Assembly: GCA_965242535.1 (NCBI GenBank)
Contig: OZ251458.1
Coordinates: 3,286,001-3,350,000, forward strand
Origin: VXRD01 sp965242535
GTDB lineage: Bacteria > Latescibacterota > UBA2968
DNA length: 64,000 nucleotides
Reading direction: 5' to 3'
This document shows, piece by piece, positions 42,509 to 51,405 of this stretch. Position 1 is the first letter of the stretch, and each line of letters begins with the position of its first letter. The position numbers were made by a program, and so were the translations under genes. Under the pieces are notes generated by a model that saw nothing but the letters and a program-made list of their open reading frames with translations, made no database searches and was not told where the DNA came from.

Positions 42509-42556
42509 AAGCCCCGACGATTTTTGTATCGTCGGGGCTTATTATTTTTTTGGGAC
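42509..42556. terminator. Bidirectional terminator between dnaE and rodA
   Basis: A 13-base stem, AAGCCCCGACGAT and ATCGTCGGGGCTT, with a six-base loop. On the plus strand it is followed by ATTATTTTTTT and on the minus strand by TTTGTTTTG. It separates the convergent dnaE and rodA transcripts. Confidence 0.88.
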
Positions 42557-42606
42557 CCAATCCCGAAAATTCCGATTCAAAATAGGGGATCTCTCGCATC
42601 CCGCCT

Positions 42607-43830
42607 CTAATAATCCTCTTTGTACCTACTTGCGTAAATATTGAGCAACAGGCCGCAGAGGGCCATGTTCATGGTGAGGGTCGAGCCGCCGTAGCTCAGG
42701 AAGGGCAGGGGCAGGCCCGTGACGGGCATGACGCCGATGGTCATGCCGATGTTGACGAAAATGTGAAAGAGGAGGATGCTCGCCAAGCCCACGGCGGCCA
42801 AGCTCGAGAAGCGGCTTTTGGCCTGCACCGCGATGGACAGGGCGCGCCAAAGGATGAACGCGAACAGAGCCAAGACGAACATCGCGCCGACAAACCCGAA
42901 CTCCTCGCAGATCACGGCGAAGATGAAGTCGGTGTGTTGTTCGGGCAAAAACGCGAGCTTGGTTTGCGTGCCTTCCAAAAAGCCCTTGCCCGTCAGCCCG
43001 CCGGAGCCAATGGCGATTTTGGACTGTATGACCTGATACCCCGCGCCGAGTTTGTCCGTATCCGGATCGAGAAAGGTGAGGACGCGGCGTTTTTGGTAGG
43101 CGTGGAGTTTGTGTTCCCACATGTACGGCGCGCCGATAGCGACGGCGAGATTGACCGCGAGCAGGACGATCGCGGTCAATAAGCGGGGGCGCCCAAAGAA
43201 CACACTGCCCAAAAGCACGATCAGCATCGGCAAGAGCGTCCAAAAATGAAAGGCGCAAACGAGGGTGAGGACGGGCGATACGAAAAAAAACAAGTGCAGG
43301 GGTTTGGCACCTGCCCAGAAGAACATGGGCAAGATGATCGCGCTAAACACCAGGGCCGTGCCCAAATCGGGCTGCTTAAAAACCAAGAGGATGGGAACGA
43401 GCACGAGCAACAGCGGCGGGACAAAAGTCAGCACGCGGGTCAGGTCGCGGTTTTGATCGCACAAATAGCGCGCGAGTGCCAAGACAGTCGCGATCTTCGC
43501 CAATTCGGAGGGCTGGACGTAAATGGGGCCCATGGCGAACCAACGCTGGTCGCCCCATTCGAGCACGAAGATCAAAAATGCGACCGCGAGGCCGTAAAAG
43601 ATATAGACCAAGGCGTAATAGACTTTGATGGGAATGACCATCGCGATGACGAGGGCAACGCCTCCGAGCAACGCCCAAGTGATCTGCTTTTCATAAATGT
43701 CGCTCGGCAGGCCCGAATCCCAGTTGTAGCTGGCGCTGTACAGGGCGATGATGCCCCCGCTAAGGCCCAAACAGATCGCCGCGATGAGGCCGATGTCGAG
43801 GTCGCGGCGGACGAATCGAGAAAGGTTCAT
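42607..43830 (-). CDS. rodA: RodA, SEDS peptidoglycan glycosyltransferase
   Basis: 407 residues and about ten transmembrane helices. Signatures: LDIGLIAAICLGLSGGIIALYSASY, YVQPSELAKIATVLALARYL, LVFKQPDLGTALVFSAI, GSGGLTGKGFLEGTQTKLAFLPEQHTDFIFAVICEEFGFVG, and the C-terminal MTIGVMPVTGLPLPFLSYGGSTL. The catalytic Asp region (KQPDLGTA) is intact. It polymerises lipid II in the elongasome with its partner PBP2, encoded directly upstream (24 bases apart). Confidence 0.95.
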   Translation of the reverse strand: MNLSRFVRRDLDIGLIAAICLGLSGGIIALYSASYNWDSGLPSDIYEKQITWALLGGVALVIAMVIPIKVYYALVYIFYGLAVAFLIFVLEWGDQRWFAMGPIYVQPSELAKIATVLALARYLCDQNRDLTRVLTFVPPLLLVLVPILLVFKQPDLGTALVFSAIILPMFFWAGAKPLHLFFFVSPVLTLVCAFHFWTLLPMLIVLLGSVFFGRPRLLTAIVLLAVNLAVAIGAPYMWEHKLHAYQKRRVLTFLDPDTDKLGAGYQVIQSKIAIGSGGLTGKGFLEGTQTKLAFLPEQHTDFIFAVICEEFGFVGAMFVLALFAFILWRALSIAVQAKSRFSSLAAVGLASILLFHIFVNIGMTIGVMPVTGLPLPFLSYGGSTLTMNMALCGLLLNIYASRYKEDY

Positions 43831-43854
43831 TATCGCCTCGAGATGGGATGCGAG

Positions 43855-45705
43855 CTATTCGCGTTTTGGCGCTTTTTGATCATCGACAACCCATTCTCCA
43901 GAGGGGCGCGGATCCGCGTATTCAAAATAGGCGGCGAGCGTTTTTTGTGCGATGGGCGCGGCTATCGCGCCGCCCGAACCGCCGTTTTCGACCATGATGG
44001 CAACGGCGATGCGCGGGTTTTCAACGGGCGCGAACGCGACGAACCAGGCGTGGTCTTCCCCGTGCGGATTTTGTGCGGTGCCGGTTTTGCCCGCAACGGC
44101 GATATCGGGCAACTGCGCGCGTTTGCCCGTGCCGCTCGGGCCGTTGACCACCTCCCACATCATGCTTTGCACGGTTTTGAGGGCCGATTCGGAAATGAAC
44201 AGCGGCGCGGTTTGGCTTTGCGTGCCTTTGATCACATAGGGCTTGGGCAGCCGCCCCGTTGCCAACGCGCTGACGTAGCGCGCCACCTGAATGGGCGTCG
44301 CCAAGAGTTCCCCTTGTCCGATGATCAAGTTGAGCATGTAACCCCTGGTCCACGCGCCGCGCCGCCGTTCGTAATAGGTGCGGTCGGGCAGTAGGCCGCG
44401 CGCTTCGCCGGCGGGTGCAATGTCGATGTTCGTCGCTTCCCCAAAGCCGAACATGTGGGCGTATCGGTGCCAGTTTTCAATGCCCATTTCCATGCCGAGT
44501 TGGTAAAAAAACACATCGCACGATCTGGCGAGGGCCTCGCGCAAGTCGATATTTCCACAGCCCTTTTTGTCGTGACAGCCGAACCTGCGATTGCCAAAAA
44601 CCATGCCTCCCCGGCACGGGCGAAAGCGATGATCGTCGGCTTGGAGCAGGCCCATGTCCAACGCGGCGATCGCGGCGATCATTTTGAAAACCGACGCGGG
44701 CGGATATTCGCCCTGAAGGCTGCGGTTGAGCAAGGGGAGGGCCGGGTCCGTCTGCAAGCGATGCCACGCCTTGGGGTCGCGGATCGAACGCGGGTGAAAA
44801 CTCGGTTTGCTCACCATCGCGAGGATTTCGCCCGTCTGCGGATTCATCGCGACCAAACTGCCGCGCATGCTGTCGGCAAAAGCGTATTCGGCGACCCGCT
44901 GCACGCGGCCGTCGAGGGTGAGGGCTACGTCATCGCCGGGAATGGCAGGAGAGGTTTGTCCGGGAAAGCTGCCCACTTCTCGGCCCTTGGCGTTGACCTC
45001 GATGTATTTGACGCCCTCCTGCCCGCGCATTCGGTCTTCGAAGAGCCGCTCGATCCCGCGCTTTCCAATTTGATCGTCATAGCGGTAGCCCAAAGGCTTC
45101 AACTGGGCGTATCGCGATGGGCTGATCAGCCCCACATAGCCCAAGATATGCGGCGCCATGGGAAACGGCTTTGAAGGCGTGCCCGCCTGCTGCGGAGGAG
45201 GATCGACAATGGGATATCCCCTCCGGGCTTCAATTTGGATCTCCACGCCCGGCAAATCGTAGCGGTTTTCTTCGACGACGGAAACGGTCTCAAAATCCAC
45301 GTCGTGCTTGAGTTTGACCGGATCGTAAAAATGCAGATGGCGCGATTTTAGTTTTTTTGCGATGGCCTCGCAAGGCAGGTCCACGATTTGCCCCAGGTGT
45401 TTTAGGAGGCCATTGCACGCGCCTTCTTTGATATTGGACAACAGGCGCGGGGGGATCACGGAAATGGCATAAGACGGGCTGTTATCGACCAAAATCGCGC
45501 CATTGCGATCGCGGATCAGGCCGCGACTCGGCTGAATGACGACCGGTTGCATGGTGTTTTTCTTCGATTGGATGCGATACTGCTCCCCACCGGCAATTTG
45601 CAACATGTAGAGACGCGCGGCCAAAATGCCAAAGAGCACGACCACCACCGCCATCAGGATGTGCGCGTGGCGTTCTCGCATGCTGTTGTCAAAGTCGCGG
45701 TGCAT
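43855..45705 (-). CDS. mrdA: Penicillin-binding protein 2, elongation transpeptidase
   Basis: 616 residues. A membrane anchor (HILMAVVVVLFGILAARLYMLQIA), the PBP dimerisation domain with PSRGLIRDRNGAILVDNSPSYAI, and a transpeptidase domain with the active-site SxxK (PPASVFKMIAAI), SxN-type SCD (ALARSCDVFFYQLG) and KTG (VAGKTGTAQNPHGEDHAWFVAFAPV). It cross-links peptidoglycan in lateral growth. ATG 45705 (GGAAGGG upstream) overlaps the end of mreD by 17 bases, evidence of an operon mreD-mrdA-rodA. Confidence 0.95.
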   Translation of the reverse strand: MHRDFDNSMRERHAHILMAVVVVLFGILAARLYMLQIAGGEQYRIQSKKNTMQPVVIQPSRGLIRDRNGAILVDNSPSYAISVIPPRLLSNIKEGACNGLLKHLGQIVDLPCEAIAKKLKSRHLHFYDPVKLKHDVDFETVSVVEENRYDLPGVEIQIEARRGYPIVDPPPQQAGTPSKPFPMAPHILGYVGLISPSRYAQLKPLGYRYDDQIGKRGIERLFEDRMRGQEGVKYIEVNAKGREVGSFPGQTSPAIPGDDVALTLDGRVQRVAEYAFADSMRGSLVAMNPQTGEILAMVSKPSFHPRSIRDPKAWHRLQTDPALPLLNRSLQGEYPPASVFKMIAAIAALDMGLLQADDHRFRPCRGGMVFGNRRFGCHDKKGCGNIDLREALARSCDVFFYQLGMEMGIENWHRYAHMFGFGEATNIDIAPAGEARGLLPDRTYYERRRGAWTRGYMLNLIIGQGELLATPIQVARYVSALATGRLPKPYVIKGTQSQTAPLFISESALKTVQSMMWEVVNGPSGTGKRAQLPDIAVAGKTGTAQNPHGEDHAWFVAFAPVENPRIAVAIMVENGGSGGAIAAPIAQKTLAAYFEYADPRPSGEWVVDDQKAPKRE

Positions 45706-46168
45706 GGCGTACCCTTCCAATCGCGCGGGCAAAGACAAATGACAATGCCGTGCCCAGCGCGGCGGTGTAGAGGCTGGTGCCCAACCCGATGCTCAAAATT
45801 TTGATCGGGTCCCAAGAAAACAAAAAGAAAATCACATCGTGCAAAAGCGTGGCAAAAAACAGAATCGCGGCTTGCACGCGCAGGGATTCTGCGACGATGC
45901 CAACGCGGCTATACCCCACGCAAAAACCGATCGAGCTGTTGCCCAAGGCATTGATGCCCAAATGCGCGGTGGGATCGTATAAGTCGATGAGCAACCCCGA
46001 TGCAAACCCCAGCACCGTCCCCTCAATTTGCCCTCGGCTGATGGCGATAAACACCAGTGTTATGATCGCGAGATCCGGCACGATTCCGTAAATGGCGAGG
46101 CCGCGCAACCAAGACGCTTGGAAAAGCAGGGCCAAAAAAATGAGCAGAATATTGCGGGCGATGATCAT
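45689..46168 (-). CDS. mreD: Rod-shape protein MreD
   Basis: 159 residues, five hydrophobic helices: ARNILLIFLALLFQASWLRGL, YGIVPDLAIITLVFIAIS, GQIEGTVLGFASGLLIDLYDP (the most conserved family segment), and two more to the end. MreD is a membrane component of the elongasome. The start is ATG 46168; repeat DNA lies directly upstream. mreB and mreC, normally just upstream, are absent, so the shape operon is split. Confidence 0.85.
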   Translation of the reverse strand: MIIARNILLIFLALLFQASWLRGLAIYGIVPDLAIITLVFIAISRGQIEGTVLGFASGLLIDLYDPTAHLGINALGNSSIGFCVGYSRVGIVAESLRVQAAILFFATLLHDVIFFLFSWDPIKILSIGLGTSLYTAALGTALSFVFARAIGRVRHAPRL

Positions 46169-46400
46169 TATGAGGGGAGAGGGGAGACGGGAGACGGAAG
46201 ACGGGAGACGGAAGACGGGAGAAGCAATCGCAATCGTAGGGACAGGCCCCCGTGCCTGTCCGAAGATACAAGACGGAAGATGGAAGTTTAGCCACAAAAG
46301 GCACAAAAGGCACGAGCGGGGTACAACGGGCGACAGCCAGTTCAAAGGCACGAGCGGGGTACAACGACAACCGCTCATCGTAGGGACAGGCCCCCGTGCC
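46169..46400. repeat. Composite intergenic repeat upstream of mreD
   Basis: Purine-rich GGGAGACGG run (46170-46220), REP-like palindrome (about 46235-46261), GAAGATACAAGACGGAAGAT, CACAAAAGG repeats, two GAGCGGGGTACAAC boxes, and the first half of another REP-like palindrome (46379-46400) that is split by the element starting at 46401. Confidence 0.8.
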
Positions 46401-46832
46401 ATCTGTACCAACTAATTCATTATCGCGATCGCTTTGTAGTTCCACCGTCCTTCAGAAAAGCCATCGCCAATCGTGCCATCCCAAAAGTTCATCAACAAAG
46501 CCATCGGGCACAGCGCGCAAGTCCGTCTCGCAACCCACATCCATTTTGCAACCCACCTTGCAGGCTGACTCATGTCGTGCGATTACAAAAGCGATTGAAC
46601 TGCTGGAGCAGTTGTACCCCGCTCGCGCTGTGCTAGCCCCTCGGCGCATGAGAGCGGCATTTTTTGCCTACTTTTTTTTGCTGTTGAAAAAAAGTAGGTC
46701 GCCGAAGGCATCGAAGGCAACCAACGATGCTATAGGACCAAACGCTTTAGAAAAGCGAGCCACGTCGATGCTGATTTGTGGGTATCAAAATTTGGTATCA
46801 TTTAATTTACAGAGTATTTAGTTGGTACAGAT
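46401..46832. repeat. 432-bp inverted-repeat element (copy F), complete
   Basis: The ends ATCTGTACCAACTAA (46401-46415) and TTAGTTGGTACAGAT (46818-46832) are perfect 15-bp inverted repeats. The element is flanked by a perfect 12-bp duplication GGCCCCCGTGCC (46389-46400 and 46833-46844); joining the flanks restores an uninterrupted REP-like palindrome. This is the clearest copy and defines length, ends and target. Its orientation is opposite to copy A. Confidence 0.92.
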
Positions 46833-46869
46833 GGCCCCCGTGCCTGTCCGAAGCCGCGATTTGTTCATC

Positions 46870-48759
46870 CTATTCCGCAATTTCTCGGACGCGGAGGCGC
46901 ACGCCAGGGCGCAAGCGAGATGGACTTTGAATGCCATTTAGGGATTGCAGGGCTTCCACGCTCGTATCGAAAGCGCGGGCGATCTCCCACAGGGTATCGC
47001 CTGCGCGCACCGTGTAAAAGACGGGCGAATCCGACGCGCCATCTTTGGGCAACCAAAGGGTGAGGCGGTCGCCCGGGTGAATGGGGCGATTGGTATTGAG
47101 ATCGTTCCACGCGCTCAAGTGCGAAACCGTGATGCCCTCGCGTTTGGCAATTTCCCACAGGGAATCGCCCGACCGCACCGTGATATCGACTCGGCGATAG
47201 CGCTCGGGGTCGGGCGTGAGGTCGATATTTCTTTTGCGGCTGGCTGTGCGAACCGAGTATTTCGCGCCGGGATACAGCGGAACGACGAGTTTGTGACCGA
47301 TTTGCAACCGGCGCGGATTGGCGATGCCATTGGCGTCTGTCAGCGCGGATTGCGATACCCCCATGCGAGACGCGATCCCGGACAGGGTATCGCCGCGTTT
47401 GACCACGTAATCGACCATCTGAATTTTTCTGTGCGCGGGTACCCGGGCGTAATTGGCCCTAAATTTTGCGGCCGCGCCCTTGGGCACGCGCAACGCATAA
47501 GGTGTTCGGCGCGTGGCGGGCGGGGTGTACGCGCGGCGCAGGTCCGGGTTGAGTTGGCGCAGCCAGGCGTAGGTCGTGCCCGCGCATTCTGCCGCCAAAC
47601 GCAGGGATATGGGTTCTGTCACCGCGACGTTGTCATACGAGAGGGCGGGCTGATAGACGATATTTTCAAAGCCGAAAAATTCGGGGTCTTGCGCCATGAT
47701 GACCGCCGCCATGAACTTGGGTACGTGATTGCGGGTTTCTCGCGGCAGCGCGTGGATTTTCCAAAAATCTCGGGTCTTGGATTTTGCGATGGCGCCATCC
47801 ATGCGGCCCTGCCCGCAATTGTACGCCGCGACGACCAACCGCCAATCGCCAAAGTATCGGTAGAGGTGCGCGAGATGTCGCGCAGCAGCGCGGGTGGCTT
47901 TTTCGGGATCCATGCGGTCGTCGCGGTACGTATTGCGCCGCAGGCCGTAGAGCAAGCCCGTGCGGTACATGAATTGCCACAGGCCCAAGGCCCTCACACG
48001 CGACTGCGCGCGGGAGTTAAATCCGCTTTCGACCAGGGCTTTGTACGCGAGGTCTTCGGGCAGGCCATGTTTGCGGAAAACCGCTTGAATCATCGGCAAA
48101 TAGGCGGTGGAGCGCGACAGACAGCGGGCGAAAAATTCGCGCTTTTCGGTTTGAAAATAGCGGATGTAATCCACGACCTCGGGCGTGAGGTCAATCGGCA
48201 CATCGGCCCGCCCGGCCAGTACCCGCATTTTGAGTTCCCGATAGTGCGGATGGCGCGCCAAGTCCGCGGCGACCGATTCGGGCATGGAATCGATCAACAC
48301 GGCCAAAGGCGCGTCCGGCGATATGGGCGCGAGGGGCAGAATCTCGTAATAGCGTTCGAGGGTAAAACGCGCCAGCGCGGCCCATTCTTTGGCGGTTTTC
48401 GGCGGGGGATTGGGGGCGAACCGCCGACCCAAGGTGCGGGCTATCGCGTCGAGTTGGGCGCGCGTTTGTCCAGAGGGCTGTTTGACCTTTTGCAACATGT
48501 CGTAGATCGGATCGACGGGGGGAACGACCTTTGCCTCTTTGGCGACGGGTTCCGGTGCGACGGGTTCCGGTGCGACGAGGTCTGTGACTTCTGCTGCGGG
48601 TTCGGGCACAGCCGGAACAGCGGGGGCGCGCACGGTCGTCGCGGTGGCACAGCCTCCGGAGATCAGGGCCGCGATCAACCACAACGTGGGCCGCGGGGAT
48701 GGTTTCGCGTTACTGGGCAGGGTTTGCCCGTACGATGAATGCCGTTTCATAACCAACAC
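46870..48759 (-). CDS. LysM lytic transglycosylase lipoprotein (MltD-like)
   Basis: 629 residues. A lipobox (LWLIAALISGGC) suggests a lipoprotein anchor after an unusually long N-terminal stretch. A Pro/Glu/Val-rich linker is followed by an SLT domain with the catalytic Glu in LVESGFNSRAQSRVRALGLWQFM and AAYNCGQGRM, then three LysM peptidoglycan-binding modules (VVKRGDTLSGIASRMGVS; TVRSGDSLWEIAKREGI; TVRAGDTLWEIARAFDTS). It cleaves glycan strands in the periplasm. GTG 48759 sits next to GAGGTG; an ATG at 48750 is the alternative. mtnA lies 116 bases upstream. Confidence 0.9.
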   Translation of the reverse strand: MLVMKRHSSYGQTLPSNAKPSPRPTLWLIAALISGGCATATTVRAPAVPAVPEPAAEVTDLVAPEPVAPEPVAKEAKVVPPVDPIYDMLQKVKQPSGQTRAQLDAIARTLGRRFAPNPPPKTAKEWAALARFTLERYYEILPLAPISPDAPLAVLIDSMPESVAADLARHPHYRELKMRVLAGRADVPIDLTPEVVDYIRYFQTEKREFFARCLSRSTAYLPMIQAVFRKHGLPEDLAYKALVESGFNSRAQSRVRALGLWQFMYRTGLLYGLRRNTYRDDRMDPEKATRAAARHLAHLYRYFGDWRLVVAAYNCGQGRMDGAIAKSKTRDFWKIHALPRETRNHVPKFMAAVIMAQDPEFFGFENIVYQPALSYDNVAVTEPISLRLAAECAGTTYAWLRQLNPDLRRAYTPPATRRTPYALRVPKGAAAKFRANYARVPAHRKIQMVDYVVKRGDTLSGIASRMGVSQSALTDANGIANPRRLQIGHKLVVPLYPGAKYSVRTASRKRNIDLTPDPERYRRVDITVRSGDSLWEIAKREGITVSHLSAWNDLNTNRPIHPGDRLTLWLPKDGASDSPVFYTVRAGDTLWEIARAFDTSVEALQSLNGIQSPSRLRPGVRLRVREIAE

Positions 48760-48874
48760 TTTTCACCTCTTCGAGAAATTTTTCCGCATCTTCGCGCTTT
48801 GGAAATTGCCATCTCGCCTTTCACTTTAAGAATGCCCGCGAAATTTGTCAATCAATTTGTGATAAATCAGTGGG

Positions 48875-49912
48875 TTATTGCCCAAACCAGCGCGCGAATG
48901 CCTCTGCGTAATCGCCTTTTGCAATGCCCTTTTCCGTGATGATCGCGGTGACGAGGTGGTTGGGGGTCACGTCGAACGCGGGGTTGTACACTCGAATGCC
49001 ATCGGGCGCGGTTTGCCTGCCCATGCCCCGGGTGATTTCCTCGGTTGCGCGTTCTTCAATGGGAATTTGCATGCCGGCGTCGCGTTTCATGTCGATGGTG
49101 GAGAGCGGCGCGGCCACGTAAAAGGGGACTCGGTGCGCGTGGGCCAACAGGGCGAGTCCGTACGTGCCGATTTTGTTGGCGACATCGCCGTTCTTGGCGA
49201 TGCGATCCGCGCCCACGACCACGCTGTCGATATTTTTGTCGCGCAACACGGTGGCGGCCATGCTGTCGCAAATGACCGTGACCTCCACCCCACTCTGATT
49301 CAGTTCCCACGCGGTCAGGCGCGACCCCTGCAATAGGGGACGGGTTTCGTCCGCATAAACCGCGACCTGCTTGCCCGCTTCAACCGCGGCGTACACCACG
49401 GCCAAGGCCGTGCCGTAGTCGGCCGTGGCCAAGCCGCCTGCATTGCAGTGGGTTAGAACCGTGGCGCGCGGGGACAGCAAATTGGCGCCGTGGCGGCCGA
49501 TTTGGCGGCATATCCGTTTGTCGTCCTCAAAAATTTCATGGGCTTCTTCGAGCAGGCGATCGCGTTTTTCAGCCGGGGAACGCCCCGCGGCTTGGGCGAG
49601 CACCTTTTCTTGGCGGTCGAGCGCCCAAAACAGGTTGACGGCTGTGGGCCGGGTTTGCGCGAGTTTTTGAATGCACTTTGCGACATACCGATCAAAATCG
49701 GCCCCGCGATCCATCGCTTCTCGCGCGGCGATGACGACCCCATACGCCGCGGCCACGCCAATGGCAGGCGCGCCGCGCACGCGCAAGCTGACGATGGCTT
49801 CTGCCACGGTTTCGACATCTCGACAAACGATGAAGCGATACGCTTCGGGCAATAGGGTTTGGTCGATGAGGCGCAGCGCGTCATCTTCCCAAGTGAGGGT
49901 TGGAACGGGCAT
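48875..49912 (-). CDS. mtnA: S-methyl-5-thioribose-1-phosphate isomerase
   Basis: 345 residues of the eIF2B-like fold. The substrate loop RGAPAIGVAAAYG, the catalytic Cys in THCNAGGLATADYGTALAV, and the catalytic Asp in VVVGADRIAKNGDVANKIGTY are all present. It converts 5-methylthioribose-1-phosphate to methylthioribulose-1-phosphate in methionine salvage. No other salvage gene is nearby. GGAG precedes ATG 49912; rsfS lies 19 bases upstream, so co-transcription is likely although the functions are unrelated. Confidence 0.93.
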   Translation of the reverse strand: MPVPTLTWEDDALRLIDQTLLPEAYRFIVCRDVETVAEAIVSLRVRGAPAIGVAAAYGVVIAAREAMDRGADFDRYVAKCIQKLAQTRPTAVNLFWALDRQEKVLAQAAGRSPAEKRDRLLEEAHEIFEDDKRICRQIGRHGANLLSPRATVLTHCNAGGLATADYGTALAVVYAAVEAGKQVAVYADETRPLLQGSRLTAWELNQSGVEVTVICDSMAATVLRDKNIDSVVVGADRIAKNGDVANKIGTYGLALLAHAHRVPFYVAAPLSTIDMKRDAGMQIPIEERATEEITRGMGRQTAPDGIRVYNPAFDVTPNHLVTAIITEKGIAKGDYAEAFARWFGQ

Positions 49913-49931
49913 GGTTTCTCCAATGCTCAGA

Positions 49932-50300
49932 TCAAGTGTCGGCGGGGACGCGGTCTTCGACGCGCTCTACCGGCGCGTCTCCCCACAGGCGTTCCAAGCC
50001 GTAAAACCGGCGCGATTCCGCCTGAAAAATGTGGACGATGATATCGACAAAATCGATCAGCACCCACTTTCGCATGTCGTACCCCTCGACGTGATAGGGA
50101 CGTTGCCCCTCCGCCTTGAGCCCCTCGACCACCGCGTCGGCCAAAGCGCGCACATGCACGTCTGAAGTCCCGGTGCAGAGGATGAAATAATCGACGAAGT
50201 CGGCGGTTTTACGCAGGTCGATCACGGCGATGTCTTCGGCTTTGCGCGAAAGCAACTGTTCGATGCAGGCGCGGCGAATCATCTCGATGGTGTCTGACAA
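49932..50300 (-). CDS. rsfS: Ribosomal silencing factor RsfS
   Basis: 122 residues. The family pattern KAEDIAVIDLRKTADFVDYFILCTGTSDVHVRALADAV, then VEGYDMRKWVLIDFVDIIVHIF and RRFYGLERLWGDAP, is fully visible. RsfS binds uL14 on the large ribosomal subunit and blocks subunit joining under starvation. The only start with a good ribosome binding site is TTG 50300 (AGGAG eleven bases upstream), giving LSDTIEM; an ATG at codon 7 is the alternative. Confidence 0.9.
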   Translation of the reverse strand: MSDTIEMIRRACIEQLLSRKAEDIAVIDLRKTADFVDYFILCTGTSDVHVRALADAVVEGLKAEGQRPYHVEGYDMRKWVLIDFVDIIVHIFQAESRRFYGLERLWGDAPVERVEDRVPADT

Positions 50301-50311
50301 GGCACACTCCT

Positions 50312-50728
50312 TTATTTCCAAATCTCCAACTCCTCGTAGTCGCGCCCGATGATGATGGTCACTTCCTCGAGGCGATAGGCGTCGTCGGGTGTTTTTTGTT
50401 GGATGACATTGGACGTGCCGAGGAGGGCGGCGATTTGATGGCCGCGTTCTATGTTGCCCATGCGATCTATGACCATGGTCTCGGGGAAGTTGAAATTTTC
50501 GGCATTGCCCAAGGTCATGACATCGACGCCAAACTCGCGCAGTTTTTCCCCCATCTGACCCGCGATGCCGGGCGTGCCGCATCCATTGAGGATTTCCACG
50601 CGGATATCGCGCGCGAGTTGCAACACGGGCCGCGGCGGTGGCGGTGGCGGTTGCCAAAAGGCGGTTGCCGCAAAGACGATCAACCCGGCGATGACGAGGC
50701 CGCCGAGAACCCATAACCGACGTTTCAT
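50312..50728 (-). CDS. LytR C-terminal domain protein
   Basis: 138 residues: a transmembrane helix (WVLGGLVIAGLIVFAATAFW), a polyproline linker, and the LytR_C fold (DIRVEILNGCGTPGIAGQMGEKLREFGVDVMTLGNAENFNFPET, then VIIGRDYEEL). The domain also occurs at the end of LCP/LytR cell-wall ligases; here it stands alone, without the LCP domain. Function unknown; envelope-related by family. It precedes rsfS by 11 bases, as is common. Confidence 0.82.
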   Translation of the reverse strand: MKRRLWVLGGLVIAGLIVFAATAFWQPPPPPPRPVLQLARDIRVEILNGCGTPGIAGQMGEKLREFGVDVMTLGNAENFNFPETMVIDRMGNIERGHQIAALLGTSNVIQQKTPDDAYRLEEVTIIIGRDYEELEIWK

Positions 50729-50803
50729 GTCAAAAAATATAAGCGAAAAAAAAAGAGACGCCAAGCTTACGCGCTGGCGCCCCCGTTCGTCCATGCCGGC
50801 CGT

Positions 50804-51265
50804 TCAATAGCGTCGGTATGGATCTCGATAGTAATAGGGATAGCCATAGCCATTGAAGGTGCTGAATCCAAATTCGATGCGGAGGTTGGGCTTGGGCTTG
50901 TACAACAGGCTGACATTGGGAACCACGACTCGCACGCCGCCCGCGGAGGTCGAACCGTAGCGCGTCCTGCCCGACATGTTGTTGACCAAGCCGACCTGCG
51001 CTTTGATGACGAGCGGTTTGGCGACCTGATAGGTGATGTCGTTGAGGTAATACTGACTCATGCCGCCGCCGTATCCCGAACCGTAGCTGATTCCAATGGT
51101 GTGGTTGAAGTTGAGCTTTTTGAGGTCGAACAAGCCGCTGGCGAGTTTGCCGCCTCGTGCAAATGCCTCGTTGAGCGGGATTTTGTTTTTCGGCTGAATG
51201 CCGATTTCCGCCCGCGCATCCGCGGCGATCAAGACCACAACTGCCAATGCGATCCATCTGTACAT
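50804..51265 (-). CDS. Secreted protein of unknown function
   Basis: 153 residues. A signal peptide (WIALAVVVLIAADARA) precedes a mature part with FDLKKLNFNHTIGISYGSGY, SQYYLNDITYQVAKPLVIKA and RIEFGFSTFNGYGYPYYYRD: Gly/Tyr-rich, beta-strand-like. Such small secreted proteins that mention a low-resolution barrel pattern could be periplasmic or outer membrane; I do not recognise a named family. ATG 51265 has AGGAGGA six bases upstream. Confidence 0.6.
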   Translation of the reverse strand: MYRWIALAVVVLIAADARAEIGIQPKNKIPLNEAFARGGKLASGLFDLKKLNFNHTIGISYGSGYGGGMSQYYLNDITYQVAKPLVIKAQVGLVNNMSGRTRYGSTSAGGVRVVVPNVSLLYKPKPNLRIEFGFSTFNGYGYPYYYRDPYRRY

Positions 51266-51405
51266 GTGAATCCTCCTTTGGTTTGGAATTAGCCGCTGGC
51301 CTACGCTGTGAGTCATAGAATACATCGATCGAGCCGAACTGTCAAGCCCTCTATCCCTTCAGATGCTCGAGCGGGCAAACGAGTTCCAATGCTTCTGCGG
51401 TCGAT

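Noticed and set aside
46945..48738. 597-codon plus-strand ORF antisense to the LysM/SLT lipoprotein
   Set aside because: No domain or ribosome binding site; the minus-strand gene has complete SLT and LysM motifs.
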